64,000 nucleotides of DNA from DATKFM01 sp963851215 (GTDB lineage: Bacteria; Pseudomonadota; Alphaproteobacteria; Dongiales; Dongiaceae): assembly GCA_963851215.1 (NCBI GenBank), contig CAWKOG010000014.1, positions 62,001 through 126,000 on the forward strand, read 5' to 3'. Below the pieces are notes generated by a model. It did no database searches. It was not told the origin of the DNA and was given only the letters and a program-made list of their open reading frames with translations. The stretch's first letter is position 1. Each line of letters begins with the position of its first letter. Of this stretch, positions 53,748-62,389 are shown piece by piece. The translations under genes were made by a program, and so were the position numbers.

Positions 53748-55127
53748 CTAGAGGATAAACCGGCTCAGATCGGCGTTCTTCGCCAGCGGCGCGACGCGCT
53801 CCTTCACCAGCGCGGCATCGATGGTGATGGTGGTGCCCGGCCGGTCGGTGGCGCTGAAACTGATCTCCTCCAGCAGGCGCTCCATGACCGTGTGCAGGCG
53901 GCGCGCGCCGATGTTCTCCACCGATGAATTGATCTCCGCCGAAAGATCCGCGATCGCGTCGATGGCGTCGTCGGCGAAGTTCAGTGTGACGTCCTCGGTC
54001 TTCAGTAGCGCCCGGTATTGCTTGATCAGGCTGGCTTCCGGTTCCGTCAGGATACGCTTGAAATCATCGCGCGTCAGCGCCTTGAGTTCGACGCGGATCG
54101 GCAGGCGTCCCTGCAATTCCGGCAGCAGGTCCGCGGGCTTGGCCATGTGAAATGCGCCGGAAGCGATGAACAGCACATGGTCGGTCTTCACCGGGCCATG
54201 CTTGGTGCTGACGGTGGTGCCCTCGATCAGCGGCAGCAAATCGCGCTGCACGCCTTCGCGGCTGACATCGGCGCCGCCGCGGTTCTCCGCGCGGCCGCAG
54301 ATCTTGTCGATCTCGTCGATGAAGACGATGCCGTTCTGCTCCACTGTATCCACCGCCTGCTGGCGCAGTACCTCGGGATCCAGCAGCTTGTCGCTCTCCT
54401 CCGCCATCAGCACCTTGTAGGAATCGACCACGGACATGCGCCGTGGTTTCGTCTTGCCGCCGAAGGCCTGGCCCAGCATCTCGTTCAGATTGATCATGCC
54501 CATGCTGGCGCCGGGCATGCCGGGAATTTCGAAGGTGGGCAGTGCGCCGGCCCCGCTGTCCTTGACCTGTAGCTCGATCTCCCGGTCGTTGAGCTCGCCC
54601 GCGCGCAGCATCTTGCGGAATTTGCTGCGGGTGTCCGGGCTGGCGCTGTCGCCGACAAGGGCGTCCAGCACCCGCTCCTCCGCCATCATCTCGGCCTTGG
54701 CGGTGACCTGGCGCCGCAGCCGCTCCCGCGACTGGTTCATGGCGATCTCCAGCAGATCGCGGATGATCTGCTCCACATCGCGGCCGACATAGCCCACTTC
54801 CGTGAACTTGGTCGCCTCCACCTTGATGAAGGGCGCATCGGCCAGCCGCGCCAGCCGCCGGGCGATCTCGGTCTTGCCGACGCCGGTGGGCCCGATCATC
54901 AGGATGTTCTTCGGCAGCACCTCCTCGCGCAGATCGTCAGGCAGCTGCTGCCGGCGCCAGCGGTTGCGCAGCGCGATGGCGACGGCGCGCTTGGCCTCCT
55001 CCTGGCCGACGATATAGCGGTCCAGCTCGCTGACGATTTCCCGCGGCGTGAAGGCGGCAGCACCCTTGATGGCGGCCGCACCCGCCGCGGCAGCGGCGGG
55101 GCCGCGCAGATCCGAATTCTCGTTCAT
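53748..55127 (-). CDS. hslU: ATP-dependent protease ATPase subunit HslU
   Basis: A 459-residue AAA+ unfoldase. Walker A is GPTGVGKTEIARRLA, Walker B GIVFIDEIDKIC, followed by an I-domain insertion and sensor regions; the C-terminus RFIL is the tail that docks in HslV. It feeds substrates to HslV in the cytoplasm. Overlaps hslV by 4 bases. Confidence 0.97.
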   Translation of the reverse strand: MNENSDLRGPAAAAAGAAAIKGAAAFTPREIVSELDRYIVGQEEAKRAVAIALRNRWRRQQLPDDLREEVLPKNILMIGPTGVGKTEIARRLARLADAPFIKVEATKFTEVGYVGRDVEQIIRDLLEIAMNQSRERLRRQVTAKAEMMAEERVLDALVGDSASPDTRSKFRKMLRAGELNDREIELQVKDSGAGALPTFEIPGMPGASMGMINLNEMLGQAFGGKTKPRRMSVVDSYKVLMAEESDKLLDPEVLRQQAVDTVEQNGIVFIDEIDKICGRAENRGGADVSREGVQRDLLPLIEGTTVSTKHGPVKTDHVLFIASGAFHMAKPADLLPELQGRLPIRVELKALTRDDFKRILTEPEASLIKQYRALLKTEDVTLNFADDAIDAIADLSAEINSSVENIGARRLHTVMERLLEEISFSATDRPGTTITIDAALVKERVAPLAKNADLSRFIL

Positions 55128-55687
55128 AGGCTTTCGACGGTGATGTTTCTGTTGGTGTAGATGCAGATGTCGGCGGCGATCTCCATCGACCGGCGCGCCA
55201 CCGCTTCGGCGGACTGGCCGTCGAGTCCCACCAGCGCCCGCGCCGCGGCCAGTGCGAAGCTGCCGCCGGAGCCGATGCCGATCAGCCCGTCGTCGGGCTC
55301 CAGCACGTCGCCGGTGCCGGTCAGCACCAGGCTGACCTGCTTGTCAGCCACCGCCATCATGGCTTCCAGCCGGCGCAAATAGCGGTCGGTGCGCCAATCC
55401 TTGGCCAGTTCGACGCAGGCCCGGGCGAGCTGGCCCGGATGCTGCTCCAGCTTCGCCTCCAGCCGCTCGAACAGCGCCAGGGCATCGGCGGTGGCGCCGG
55501 CAAAGCCGGCGATGACGTCGCCGCGGCCGAGACGCCGCACCTTCTTGGCGGTGGATTTCATGACCGTGTTGCCGAAGCTGACCTGGCCGTCGCCGGCGAC
55601 GACCACGGCGCCGTTCTTACGCACCGACAGGATGGTGGTGCCGTGCCATTGGGGGATTTCCCGCCGAGGGATTTCGCTGGGTGACAT
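55124..55687 (-). CDS. hslV: ATP-dependent protease peptidase subunit HslV
   Basis: A 187-residue threonine peptidase. After processing, the first residue is the catalytic Thr in HGTTILSVRKNG; VVAGDGQVSFGNTVMK and GSGGSFALAAARAL follow. It forms the double-ring core of HslVU. It is the first gene of the hslVU operon. Confidence 0.97.
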   Translation of the reverse strand: MSPSEIPRREIPQWHGTTILSVRKNGAVVVAGDGQVSFGNTVMKSTAKKVRRLGRGDVIAGFAGATADALALFERLEAKLEQHPGQLARACVELAKDWRTDRYLRRLEAMMAVADKQVSLVLTGTGDVLEPDDGLIGIGSGGSFALAAARALVGLDGQSAEAVARRSMEIAADICIYTNRNITVESL

Positions 55688-55752
55688 GCCCCTTCCAGAT
55701 AGGCCGCCGCCGCCAGGGCCGCAACCCCGCGGCGGCGGCGCCCCGGCAAGAG

Positions 55753-55785
55753 CGATATACCTTTGTCACCGCCCCCGGGTTCAAG
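55753..55785 (-). promoter_or_regulatory. Candidate heat-shock (RpoH) promoter of hslVU
   Basis: On the minus strand CTTGAA (55780-55785) is followed after 18 bases by GGTATATCGC, a fair fit to the alphaproteobacterial RpoH pattern CTTG...TATNT. It ends about 65 bases before the hslV start. hslVU is a classic heat-shock operon. Confidence 0.5.
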
Positions 55786-55854
55786 GCCGGTGGCAGGCGG
55801 TTGTATTACCTGTTACAAGGCCGCAGACCCCATTTCCCGCCGAGTCGATGTCCC

Positions 55855-56388
55855 ATGCCCACCACCCTGGTCGAGCGGCTGACGGCCTTTCGCAATAACG
55901 ATCTGCAGGAACTCTGCGAGGCGGCCGAGGAAGGCATCAAGGCCGGCGGCGGCTTCGGCTGGCTGAAACCGCCGCCGCGGCACATCATGGAATCCTACTG
56001 GCGGGGGATATTGTTGAATCCGGACCGGCATGTCTTCGTCGGCCGGCTCGATGGCACCATCGCCGGCACGGCGCAGCTCGTGCGGCCGGCCCGCAACAAC
56101 GAAGCCCAGGGCGCCTCGGCCCAGATCACCACGCATTTTGTGGCACCCTGGGCCCGCGGCCATGGCCTGGCGCGGCAGATCGTGGTGGCGGCGGAGAACG
56201 CGGCGCGCGATGCCGGTATCCGCGTGGTCAATCTGGATGTGCGGGAGACCCAGGGCGCCGCCATCCAGCTCTATCAGTCCCTGGGATTTCAGCATTGGGG
56301 CAGCCATCCGCGTTATGCGCGGGTGGACGGGATTTGGGTCTCTGGCCAGTTCTTCTGGAAGGAATTGGAGCCCGTGGCCCAATCATGA
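55855..56388 (+). CDS. GNAT family N-acetyltransferase
   Basis: A 177-residue acyltransferase with the GNAT core: GTAQLVRPARNN strand, acetyl-CoA loop VAPWARGHGLARQIVVAAENAA (Q/RxxGxG/A-like) and the late LYQSLGFQHWG. Substrate unknown. The ATG at 55855 gives a normal length; an extension to 55681 lies in the hslV promoter. It occupies the place where hisB and hisH often follow hslV. Confidence 0.87.
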   Translation: MPTTLVERLTAFRNNDLQELCEAAEEGIKAGGGFGWLKPPPRHIMESYWRGILLNPDRHVFVGRLDGTIAGTAQLVRPARNNEAQGASAQITTHFVAPWARGHGLARQIVVAAENAARDAGIRVVNLDVRETQGAAIQLYQSLGFQHWGSHPRYARVDGIWVSGQFFWKELEPVAQS

Positions 56389-56447
56389 CGTTTTTCTTAC
56401 GGTTGTAACAATTCGCTGGCGGGGTCGCCTTTCGGGCGGTATTAGCG

Positions 56448-56798
56448 ATGTCGATGGGAACCAATACCAAGCAGGCCTTGGACGCGACGATCCTGGATCG
56501 TCTGTACAAGGTGATCGAAAGCCGACGCGGCGCCGATCCGGAAAAGTCGAATACCGCCCGGCTTTTTGCCAAGGGCACGGACAAGATCGCCCAGAAGCTG
56601 GGCGAGGAAGCAGTGGAGACCCTGATCGAGGGTATCCGCGGCCGGAAGAAGGATCTGGCGCTGGAGAGCGCAGACCTGCTTTACCATCTGCTGGTGCTCT
56701 GGGCGGACCGCCGCTTGCGTCCTGCCGATGTCTGGGCCGCGCTGGCCGCCCGCGAAGGCATCTCCGGCATCCAGGAAAAGCGCAACCGCAAGGGATAA
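56448..56798 (+). CDS. hisE: Phosphoribosyl-ATP diphosphatase
   Basis: A 116-residue enzyme of histidine biosynthesis (step two). The all-alpha MazG-like fold shows LYKVIESRRGADPEKSNTARLFAKG, KIAQKLGEEAVETLIEG and ESADLLYHLLVLW with the metal-binding Glu and Asp residues. In most relatives it ends a hisBHAF cluster; here the other his genes are absent. Confidence 0.95.
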   Translation: MSMGTNTKQALDATILDRLYKVIESRRGADPEKSNTARLFAKGTDKIAQKLGEEAVETLIEGIRGRKKDLALESADLLYHLLVLWADRRLRPADVWAALAAREGISGIQEKRNRKG

Positions 56799-56878
56799 GT
56801 TAAATCCGCGGCGGCTCTCGCCCGGCGGGTTGTCCCGTTGTATTTCTAGGCGGCGACGCTCCGACGTCAGAGGTGCCC

Positions 56879-57241
56879 ATGTCCTACGATACCAACAATG
56901 TCTTCGCCCGCATCCTGCGCGGCGAGATCCCCTGCAAGAAGATCTACGAGAACGAGCATGTGCTCGCCTTCCACGACATCAACCCGCAGGCGAAGGTGCA
57001 TGCCCTGGTGATTCCCAAGGGCGCTTATCTGTCGATGGATGATTTTTCCGCCAAGGCCTCGGCGGCGGAGATCGCGGCGCTATTCCAGGCTGTGGGCAAG
57101 GTGGCGCGCGACCTGGGTGTCGCCGAGTCGGGCTATCGCATCCTCGCCAACAGCGGCCGCCATTCGCACCAGGAAGTGCCGCACCTGCATATCCATATCT
57201 TCGGCGGCCAGGCGCTCGGCCGCATGATCCAGCCGCTCTAG
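56879..57241 (+). CDS. HIT family nucleotide hydrolase (HinT-like)
   Basis: A 120-residue histidine-triad protein: IFARILRGEIPCKKIYEN-like opening and the triad HLHIHIFGG near the C-terminus. HinT proteins cleave adenosine phosphoramidates. The ATG at 56879 with AGAGGTG upstream is preferred to a GTG six bases earlier. hisE-HIT pairing is common in alphaproteobacteria. Confidence 0.93.
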   Translation: MSYDTNNVFARILRGEIPCKKIYENEHVLAFHDINPQAKVHALVIPKGAYLSMDDFSAKASAAEIAALFQAVGKVARDLGVAESGYRILANSGRHSHQEVPHLHIHIFGGQALGRMIQPL

Positions 57242-57253
57242 ATCCGGATCGTG

Positions 57254-60200
57254 CTAGGCCGCGATGGCGCCGCGGCCTTCCTGCTGCGGCAGGCGCACGG
57301 TGACGGTGGTGCCGCTGCCCAGCTTGCTGTCGATCTGGATGTTGCCGCCATGGAGCTCGGCCAGACGGCGCACCAGCGGCAGGCCGAGACCGGTGCCGGA
57401 ATATTTGCGGTTGAGGGCGTTGTCCACCTGGCTGAACGGCGCCAGGGCCTTCTCGATATTCTCCGGCGCGATGCCGATGCCGGTGTCGCGCACCCACAAC
57501 AGCAGATCGCCGGAAGGCCCAAGCCGCGCCCCGAGCGTGACCTGGCCGCCTTGCGGCGTGAACTTCACCGCGTTTGACAGCAGGTTGATCATGATCTGCT
57601 TCACCGCCCGCTGATCCGCCTCCATCTTCGGCAGCTCGGCAGGAAGATCGGTCTTCAAGAGAACCTTGTTGGCGCTGGCGCGGTCGCGGACCAGGCGCAT
57701 GCAGGACTCGACCGCATCCGGCAGCTTGAAGTTTTCGAGATGCAGCTCGAACTTGCCGGCCTCGATCTTCGAGAGATCGAGGATGTCGTTGATGATCTCC
57801 AGCAGATGCACGCCGCTGTCGCGGATGTCCTTGATGTATTCCTTGTATTGCGGCTGCGCCATGGCGCCGAACATCTCGTGCTGCATGATCTCGGAGAAGC
57901 CGATGATGGCATTCAGCGGCGTGCGCAGCTCGTGGCTGACATTGGCCAGGAATTCCGACTTGCTGCGGTTGGCGAATTCCGCCTGCTCCTTGGCTTGGCG
58001 CTGCTCCGCCTCGGCGATGATCCGGTCGGTGATGTCGAAATGCACGACAACGGCGCCCATGCGCTCGGCCGTCGACACCGGCCGGACCAGGAAGTTGTAC
58101 CAGCGGAACTGGTCGCCCACCGGGCGCATATATTCATGGGAAAAGCTGCTGGCATTCTCCGCCAGCAGATCGGCAACGCCGCGCGCCATCGCCTGGGAAT
58201 CCTCGCCATGGGCGCCCAGCGCTTGCTTCAAGAACTCCACATAGTTGCCGCCGACGATGGCCTCTCCCTCGCCGTCGGACTCGCGCCACATGCGGTTGAC
58301 GGAAATGATGGTCCCGTCGGCATCCAGCAGCGCCACCTGCGCCGGCAGTAAATCCAGCGTCGCCGCATAAGTCTCCGCCAGATTGCGCAAATCGCTCTCG
58401 CTCTTGCGCAGCGCCTCTTCGGCGCGCACGCGGTCGGTCACGTCGGTCTGAATGCCGACGAAATGCACCAGGTTGCCGCGATCGTCGAACACCGGGCTGA
58501 CTGACAACTCGTTCCAGAAAGTGCGGCCGTCCTTGCGGTAGTTGCGCAGCGTGACGGTGGCGGCGCGGCGTAGCTGGATCGCGCGGCGCAGCCGTTCCAC
58601 GGTGCCGCGGTCGGTGTCGCGCCCCTGCAGCATGCGGCAGCTGCGGCCTCTGGCCTCGTCCCAGCTATAGCCGGTGATGCGCGTAAAAGCCGGATTGACG
58701 AATACGATCGGATTCCCCGGCAGGTTCGGATCGGTGATCAGCACGCCCGTGGTGGTGGAGGACACGGCGGCCGCCAGGCCGCTGTTGCGCTGGGCCAACT
58801 CCGCCAACTGGCGCTCGCGCGCCTTGGCGTCGCTGATGTCCGAATAGGTGATGCTGAAGGCGCCGCCGGGCATCGGGTTCAAGCGGGCGCGGATATCGAC
58901 GTTGCCGCGAGTCACTTCGCAGCGTCCGCCGGCCGGCGGCGGCGCGCTCATCCGGCCGCCGGGCAGCCAGTCGGGATCGTTGGCGGCAGGTGAAAATTCC
59001 GCCGGCAGCAGCCGCGCCAGGTCGGCCCAGGCCATGCCCTTGCGCAGCTTGGCGCCCGGCAGGTTGAACAACTCGACAAAGCGCCGGTTCCAGGCGATCA
59101 GGCGGCGCTCGCCATCGACGACGCTCAGCCCATGCTTCAGGGAGTCGAACGTCGCCTGCAGCAATTGCGAATTGGCTTCCAGCGCGCCCTCGCGGCGCTT
59201 GCTGTCGGTGACATCGGTGATGATCAGCAGCACGCCCTTGTCATCGGTGGGCCGCTCGACAATCTGCAGGAAGCGGTCATCGCCGCGATGCTGCACATGT
59301 TCCGACGGAGTCGCGCGATGCTGCGCCAGGCGTTTCTGGATCCAGCTCTCCAGTTCCGCGTCCTCGACATCGACCAGCGGCAGGCCAACCAGGCTGCGGC
59401 GCAGCAGGTCTTCGAAGCTGATGCCCGGCTTGACCTCTTCGGCCATGAAGCCATGGAGCTCGCGATACCGGCTGTTGCAGAGGATCAAGCGGTCATCGAC
59501 ATCGAACAGCGCAAAGGCCGCCGACATGCTCTCGATCGCCTCGCCCAGCCGCGACTCCGACATATGCAGGCGGCGGTCGAACTCGATCTCCGTGGTAATA
59601 TCCGTCGCCGTGCCGCGGAAACCCAGGAAGCCGCCGTCGCCGCCCAGGACCGGCTTGCCGCTGAGACGCGCGCGATGCTGGCGGCCATCGCTGGCGGCGA
59701 ATTCGACAGTCAAGTCATGGAAGGCGCGGCGATGCTTGAAGTAGCTCTCGACGTCATGCCAGGCGCTGGATTTGGATTGAATACCGCCGAGTTGCGCCAG
59801 GGCGCGGCCGAGCACGCTGGAAGGATGCAGGCCGGTCAGCTTCTGGAATCGCGGCGAGACATAGGTCAGCCGCGCATCTTCGTCGGTTTCCCACACCCAG
59901 TCCGACGCCGATTCCGCGACGTCGCGGAAGCGCGCCTCGCTGCGCCGCAGGGCCTCGATGGCGAAATGCTGCCGCTGCTCATTGGACAACAGCAGGCAAA
60001 GCACCACCAGGCTCAACGGATAATAGACGAACATGGTCACGCCCAGGCTGCCCAGGGCGGCGGCGTTCATGCCCGGCTGCAACATGTGCCAGGGCAGCGC
60101 CAGCACGGCGAGGGTCGTGCCGGCCATCAGCATCTCCCGCGAATTGCCCAGGCGCGAGCGGCGCCACCAATTCACATAGAGCCAGATGCTGAAGGCGGTG

Positions 60201-60553
60201 CAGGTGGCGATCGGCGCCAGCTTGGCAATGGCCGACCCGCCGGACATCACGACGCTGTGGAGGGCCACCAGGATGGCGGCGACGGTCACCGTTAGCGGCC
60301 CGCCGAAGGCGCCGGCGGCCAGCAGGATCGGCAATTGGCTGTCCACAGGCTGGCCGGGGAAGATCGCCACCGGCACGCTCTGGCTGAGCACGGCGATGAC
60401 GGCAAAAATCGCCCCGGCGGCGATCGCGCCGATGCGGCCGGCATGGCGCAACAGGGCGACACCGAACAGGCTGTAGAGCAGGACGAGCGCCAGCAGAACG
60501 GCGAGGTTTTCGCCGAGATCTACCAGGACCCGGAATAATTCATGCAGCGTCAT
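57254..60553 (-). CDS. Multi-PAS sensor histidine kinase with a LOV-type photosensor domain
   Basis: A 1099-residue membrane sensor kinase. Residues 15-195 hold about six hydrophobic segments resembling the 5TM LytS-type sensor. Four or five PAS domains follow (near 202, 330, 460, 590, 710). The fourth has the LOV photosensor pattern GRSCRMLQ with Cys639, the flavin-contact residues N671, N681 and Q702, and the RITGYSWDEARG helix. The kinase core has NVSHELRTPLNAIIGF (His874), N-box NLLSNAVKF, DTGIG and GTGLGL. There is no receiver domain. The start at 60553 is used because earlier codons overlap the methyltransferase gene. Confidence 0.92.
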   Translation of the reverse strand: MTLHELFRVLVDLGENLAVLLALVLLYSLFGVALLRHAGRIGAIAAGAIFAVIAVLSQSVPVAIFPGQPVDSQLPILLAAGAFGGPLTVTVAAILVALHSVVMSGGSAIAKLAPIATCTAFSIWLYVNWWRRSRLGNSREMLMAGTTLAVLALPWHMLQPGMNAAALGSLGVTMFVYYPLSLVVLCLLLSNEQRQHFAIEALRRSEARFRDVAESASDWVWETDEDARLTYVSPRFQKLTGLHPSSVLGRALAQLGGIQSKSSAWHDVESYFKHRRAFHDLTVEFAASDGRQHRARLSGKPVLGGDGGFLGFRGTATDITTEIEFDRRLHMSESRLGEAIESMSAAFALFDVDDRLILCNSRYRELHGFMAEEVKPGISFEDLLRRSLVGLPLVDVEDAELESWIQKRLAQHRATPSEHVQHRGDDRFLQIVERPTDDKGVLLIITDVTDSKRREGALEANSQLLQATFDSLKHGLSVVDGERRLIAWNRRFVELFNLPGAKLRKGMAWADLARLLPAEFSPAANDPDWLPGGRMSAPPPAGGRCEVTRGNVDIRARLNPMPGGAFSITYSDISDAKARERQLAELAQRNSGLAAAVSSTTTGVLITDPNLPGNPIVFVNPAFTRITGYSWDEARGRSCRMLQGRDTDRGTVERLRRAIQLRRAATVTLRNYRKDGRTFWNELSVSPVFDDRGNLVHFVGIQTDVTDRVRAEEALRKSESDLRNLAETYAATLDLLPAQVALLDADGTIISVNRMWRESDGEGEAIVGGNYVEFLKQALGAHGEDSQAMARGVADLLAENASSFSHEYMRPVGDQFRWYNFLVRPVSTAERMGAVVVHFDITDRIIAEAEQRQAKEQAEFANRSKSEFLANVSHELRTPLNAIIGFSEIMQHEMFGAMAQPQYKEYIKDIRDSGVHLLEIINDILDLSKIEAGKFELHLENFKLPDAVESCMRLVRDRASANKVLLKTDLPAELPKMEADQRAVKQIMINLLSNAVKFTPQGGQVTLGARLGPSGDLLLWVRDTGIGIAPENIEKALAPFSQVDNALNRKYSGTGLGLPLVRRLAELHGGNIQIDSKLGSGTTVTVRLPQQEGRGAIAA

Positions 60554-60778
60554 AATCCCAAGGCTCGATCCGGCGGAGGCGGGAAGGAATCGCCCCCGCC
60601 GAATCTTATGAATTAACCAATTAACGCGCCTTAACGATGCCGCTGAATTCGTAAAGATGACGTTAAAACACCTTAGGAGATCACCTGAGTGACCTGTTGC
60701 AATTCTGTGATATAGCGGTTGAATCCCGTATGAGCTACAGCATCTTGTGCGCTGCAGCAATGGGATGGGATTGGGATC
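60554..60778. promoter_or_regulatory. Divergent promoter region with TTAA motifs
   Basis: A 225-base gap between the kinase and methyltransferase genes. It holds TTAACCAA (60613), TTAACG (60621) and TTAACG (60631), i.e. TTAA-N4-TTAA-N6-TTAA, near the CtrA motif TTAA-N7-TTAA and half-site TTAACCAT, plus a GTTAAAAC nearby. The binding of CtrA is a guess; spacing is not exact. Confidence 0.4.
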
Positions 60779-61558
60779 ATGGGCGCCGCTGACCAGGAAG
60801 AATATGACGACCGCATGTTGACCATGCTGCAGCTCATCTGGGGCGAGGGATTTCTCTCGCCGGGAGGGCCTCAGGCGGTGCGGGAGATCGTGGCCGGGAT
60901 CCCGCTCGACGGCCGCAAGGTGCTGGATATCGGCTGCGGCCTCGGCGGCCTGGATCAGGTGCTGGCCGGCCTCGGCGATTGCCATGTCACGGGTATTGAC
61001 GTGGCACAACCCCTGGTGGCGCGGGCACAGAAACGAGTCCGCGCCGCCGGCCAGGATCGACGGATCGAGTTCCGCGCCTATGAGCCGGGCCCGCTGCCCT
61101 TTGCCGATGGCAGCTTCGATCTGGTGTTCGGCAAGGATAGCTGGCTGCATGTGGAGCAGAAGGACTTCTTCTTCGCCGAGATCTTCCGCGTACTGAAACC
61201 GGGCGGCCGCCTGGCTGCCGGCGACTGGATGAAATCGCCCGGCGCCTACAGCCCGGACATGGTCTACTTCTTCAAGATGGAGGAGCTGACCTACTTCCTG
61301 GTCACGCTGCCGGAGTATGAGGCGATCATCAGGGGCGCCGGCTTCACGGATATCCGCACCCAGGACATCACCGATGCGAATCGCGCGGAGGCTCACGGAG
61401 AATATGAGCGCCTGAAAGGCCCGCTGCACGATGCAATGACCGCGCAACTCGGCGCGGAATCCCGCGATCACTTTATCGAAGACTGGCGCAGCCTGACGGT
61501 GGTGCTCGATAAAGGAGAATTGCGCCCGGCCCGATTCTGGGCCAGAAAACCCAGCTAG
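60779..61558 (+). CDS. SAM-dependent methyltransferase
   Basis: A 259-residue class I methyltransferase. Motif I is VLDIGCGLGGLDQVLAG, then HVTGIDVAQPLVARAQKR and the late FGKDSWLHVEQKDFFFAEIFRVLKPGGRLAAGDWM. This layout resembles phosphoethanolamine/phosphocholine-type or glycine/sarcosine methyltransferases. The substrate is not set by sequence, though the BetI-like regulator next door agrees with a betaine or amine theme (inference). Confidence 0.82.
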   Translation: MGAADQEEYDDRMLTMLQLIWGEGFLSPGGPQAVREIVAGIPLDGRKVLDIGCGLGGLDQVLAGLGDCHVTGIDVAQPLVARAQKRVRAAGQDRRIEFRAYEPGPLPFADGSFDLVFGKDSWLHVEQKDFFFAEIFRVLKPGGRLAAGDWMKSPGAYSPDMVYFFKMEELTYFLVTLPEYEAIIRGAGFTDIRTQDITDANRAEAHGEYERLKGPLHDAMTAQLGAESRDHFIEDWRSLTVVLDKGELRPARFWARKPS

Positions 61559-61596
61559 ATAGCAACGCCTGTCAGCAACCGACAATCCCTCGCACC

Positions 61597-62253
61597 ATGC
61601 CCCGGAAACCCCAGAAAGTCCGCCTCAGCCGGCAATCGGCCAAGGCCCAGCGCCGGCAGCGCGTGATCGACGCGGTGTTCGACTGCATCAGCCGCAAGGG
61701 CATCGTCGACACCACGGTGGCCGACATCGCCAGCGCCGCAGGCGTGGCCAACGGCACGGTGATCCAGCATTTCACCAGCAAGCAGGCGCTGATGACCGAG
61801 GCGCTGAAGCAGCTCACCAGGGAGTTCGATGCGATCTCCGAGGCGGCGGAGCAGAGTCCCACCGATGATCCGGCGGCGCGGTTGCGGGCAGTGGTGCTGG
61901 CCCATCTCCATCCCGCGCTCTGCCGGCGGGAACGGCTGGCCACCTGGTTCGCCTTTTGGGGCGAGGCCAGCGCGCGGCCGATCTACCGGCGGTTGTGCCG
62001 GGCTCGGGACAAGGCCTACTACCAGCGCATGGAGTCGCTGGTGCGGGAGCTTGCCTGGGCCGGCGGCTATGCGGAGCTTGACGTCCATGCCGCCACCCAT
62101 CTCCTGGTCGCCGCCTGCGAGGGCATCTGGCTGGCCATGCTCACGGGTTATATCCGGCAATGCGACGGCGAGGCGGCACTGCGTCAGCAACTGGCCGCGC
62201 TCTTTCCCAGGAACTTCGGCCACGGCGACCTTGCCAATCGAGGTATTGATTAG
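61597..62253 (+). CDS. TetR-family regulator (BetI-like)
   Basis: A 218-residue repressor. The N-terminal HTH has RRQRVIDAVFDCISRKGIVDTTVADIASAAGVANGTVIQHF with the two-helix motif, followed by a ligand-binding domain with the BetI-type C-terminal pattern (WFAFWGEA, LVAACEGIWLAML). It should bind the operator at 62280-62304 and control the following oxidoreductase. The ligand is not known. Confidence 0.88.
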   Translation: MPRKPQKVRLSRQSAKAQRRQRVIDAVFDCISRKGIVDTTVADIASAAGVANGTVIQHFTSKQALMTEALKQLTREFDAISEAAEQSPTDDPAARLRAVVLAHLHPALCRRERLATWFAFWGEASARPIYRRLCRARDKAYYQRMESLVRELAWAGGYAELDVHAATHLLVAACEGIWLAMLTGYIRQCDGEAALRQQLAALFPRNFGHGDLANRGID

Positions 62254-62279
62254 AATTACGTTGGTATTTCAGTAGTTTA

Positions 62280-62304
62280 CGTTCACTAAATGAACGCTCG
62301 TTCA
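62280..62304. promoter_or_regulatory. Inverted-repeat operator for the TetR regulator
   Basis: Three alternating half-sites, CGTTCA-CTAAA-TGAACG-CT-CGTTCA. The right pair TGAACGCTCGTTCA is a near-perfect palindrome typical of TetR/BetI operators. It lies between the regulator gene and the oxidoreductase, 27 bases after the TetR stop. Confidence 0.75.
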
Positions 62305-62389
62305 ATATAATTGACGAATCGGGACCGGCCCGCCATCTTGGCGCCGCGCGATCGGGCGCTAGGGGCAATCTCCATCGGGATTCCGGGCC

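Noticed and set aside
60554..61585. N-terminal extension of the LOV kinase frame up to 61585
   Set aside because: The extension runs antisense through the methyltransferase gene; the membrane domain begins sensibly at 60553.
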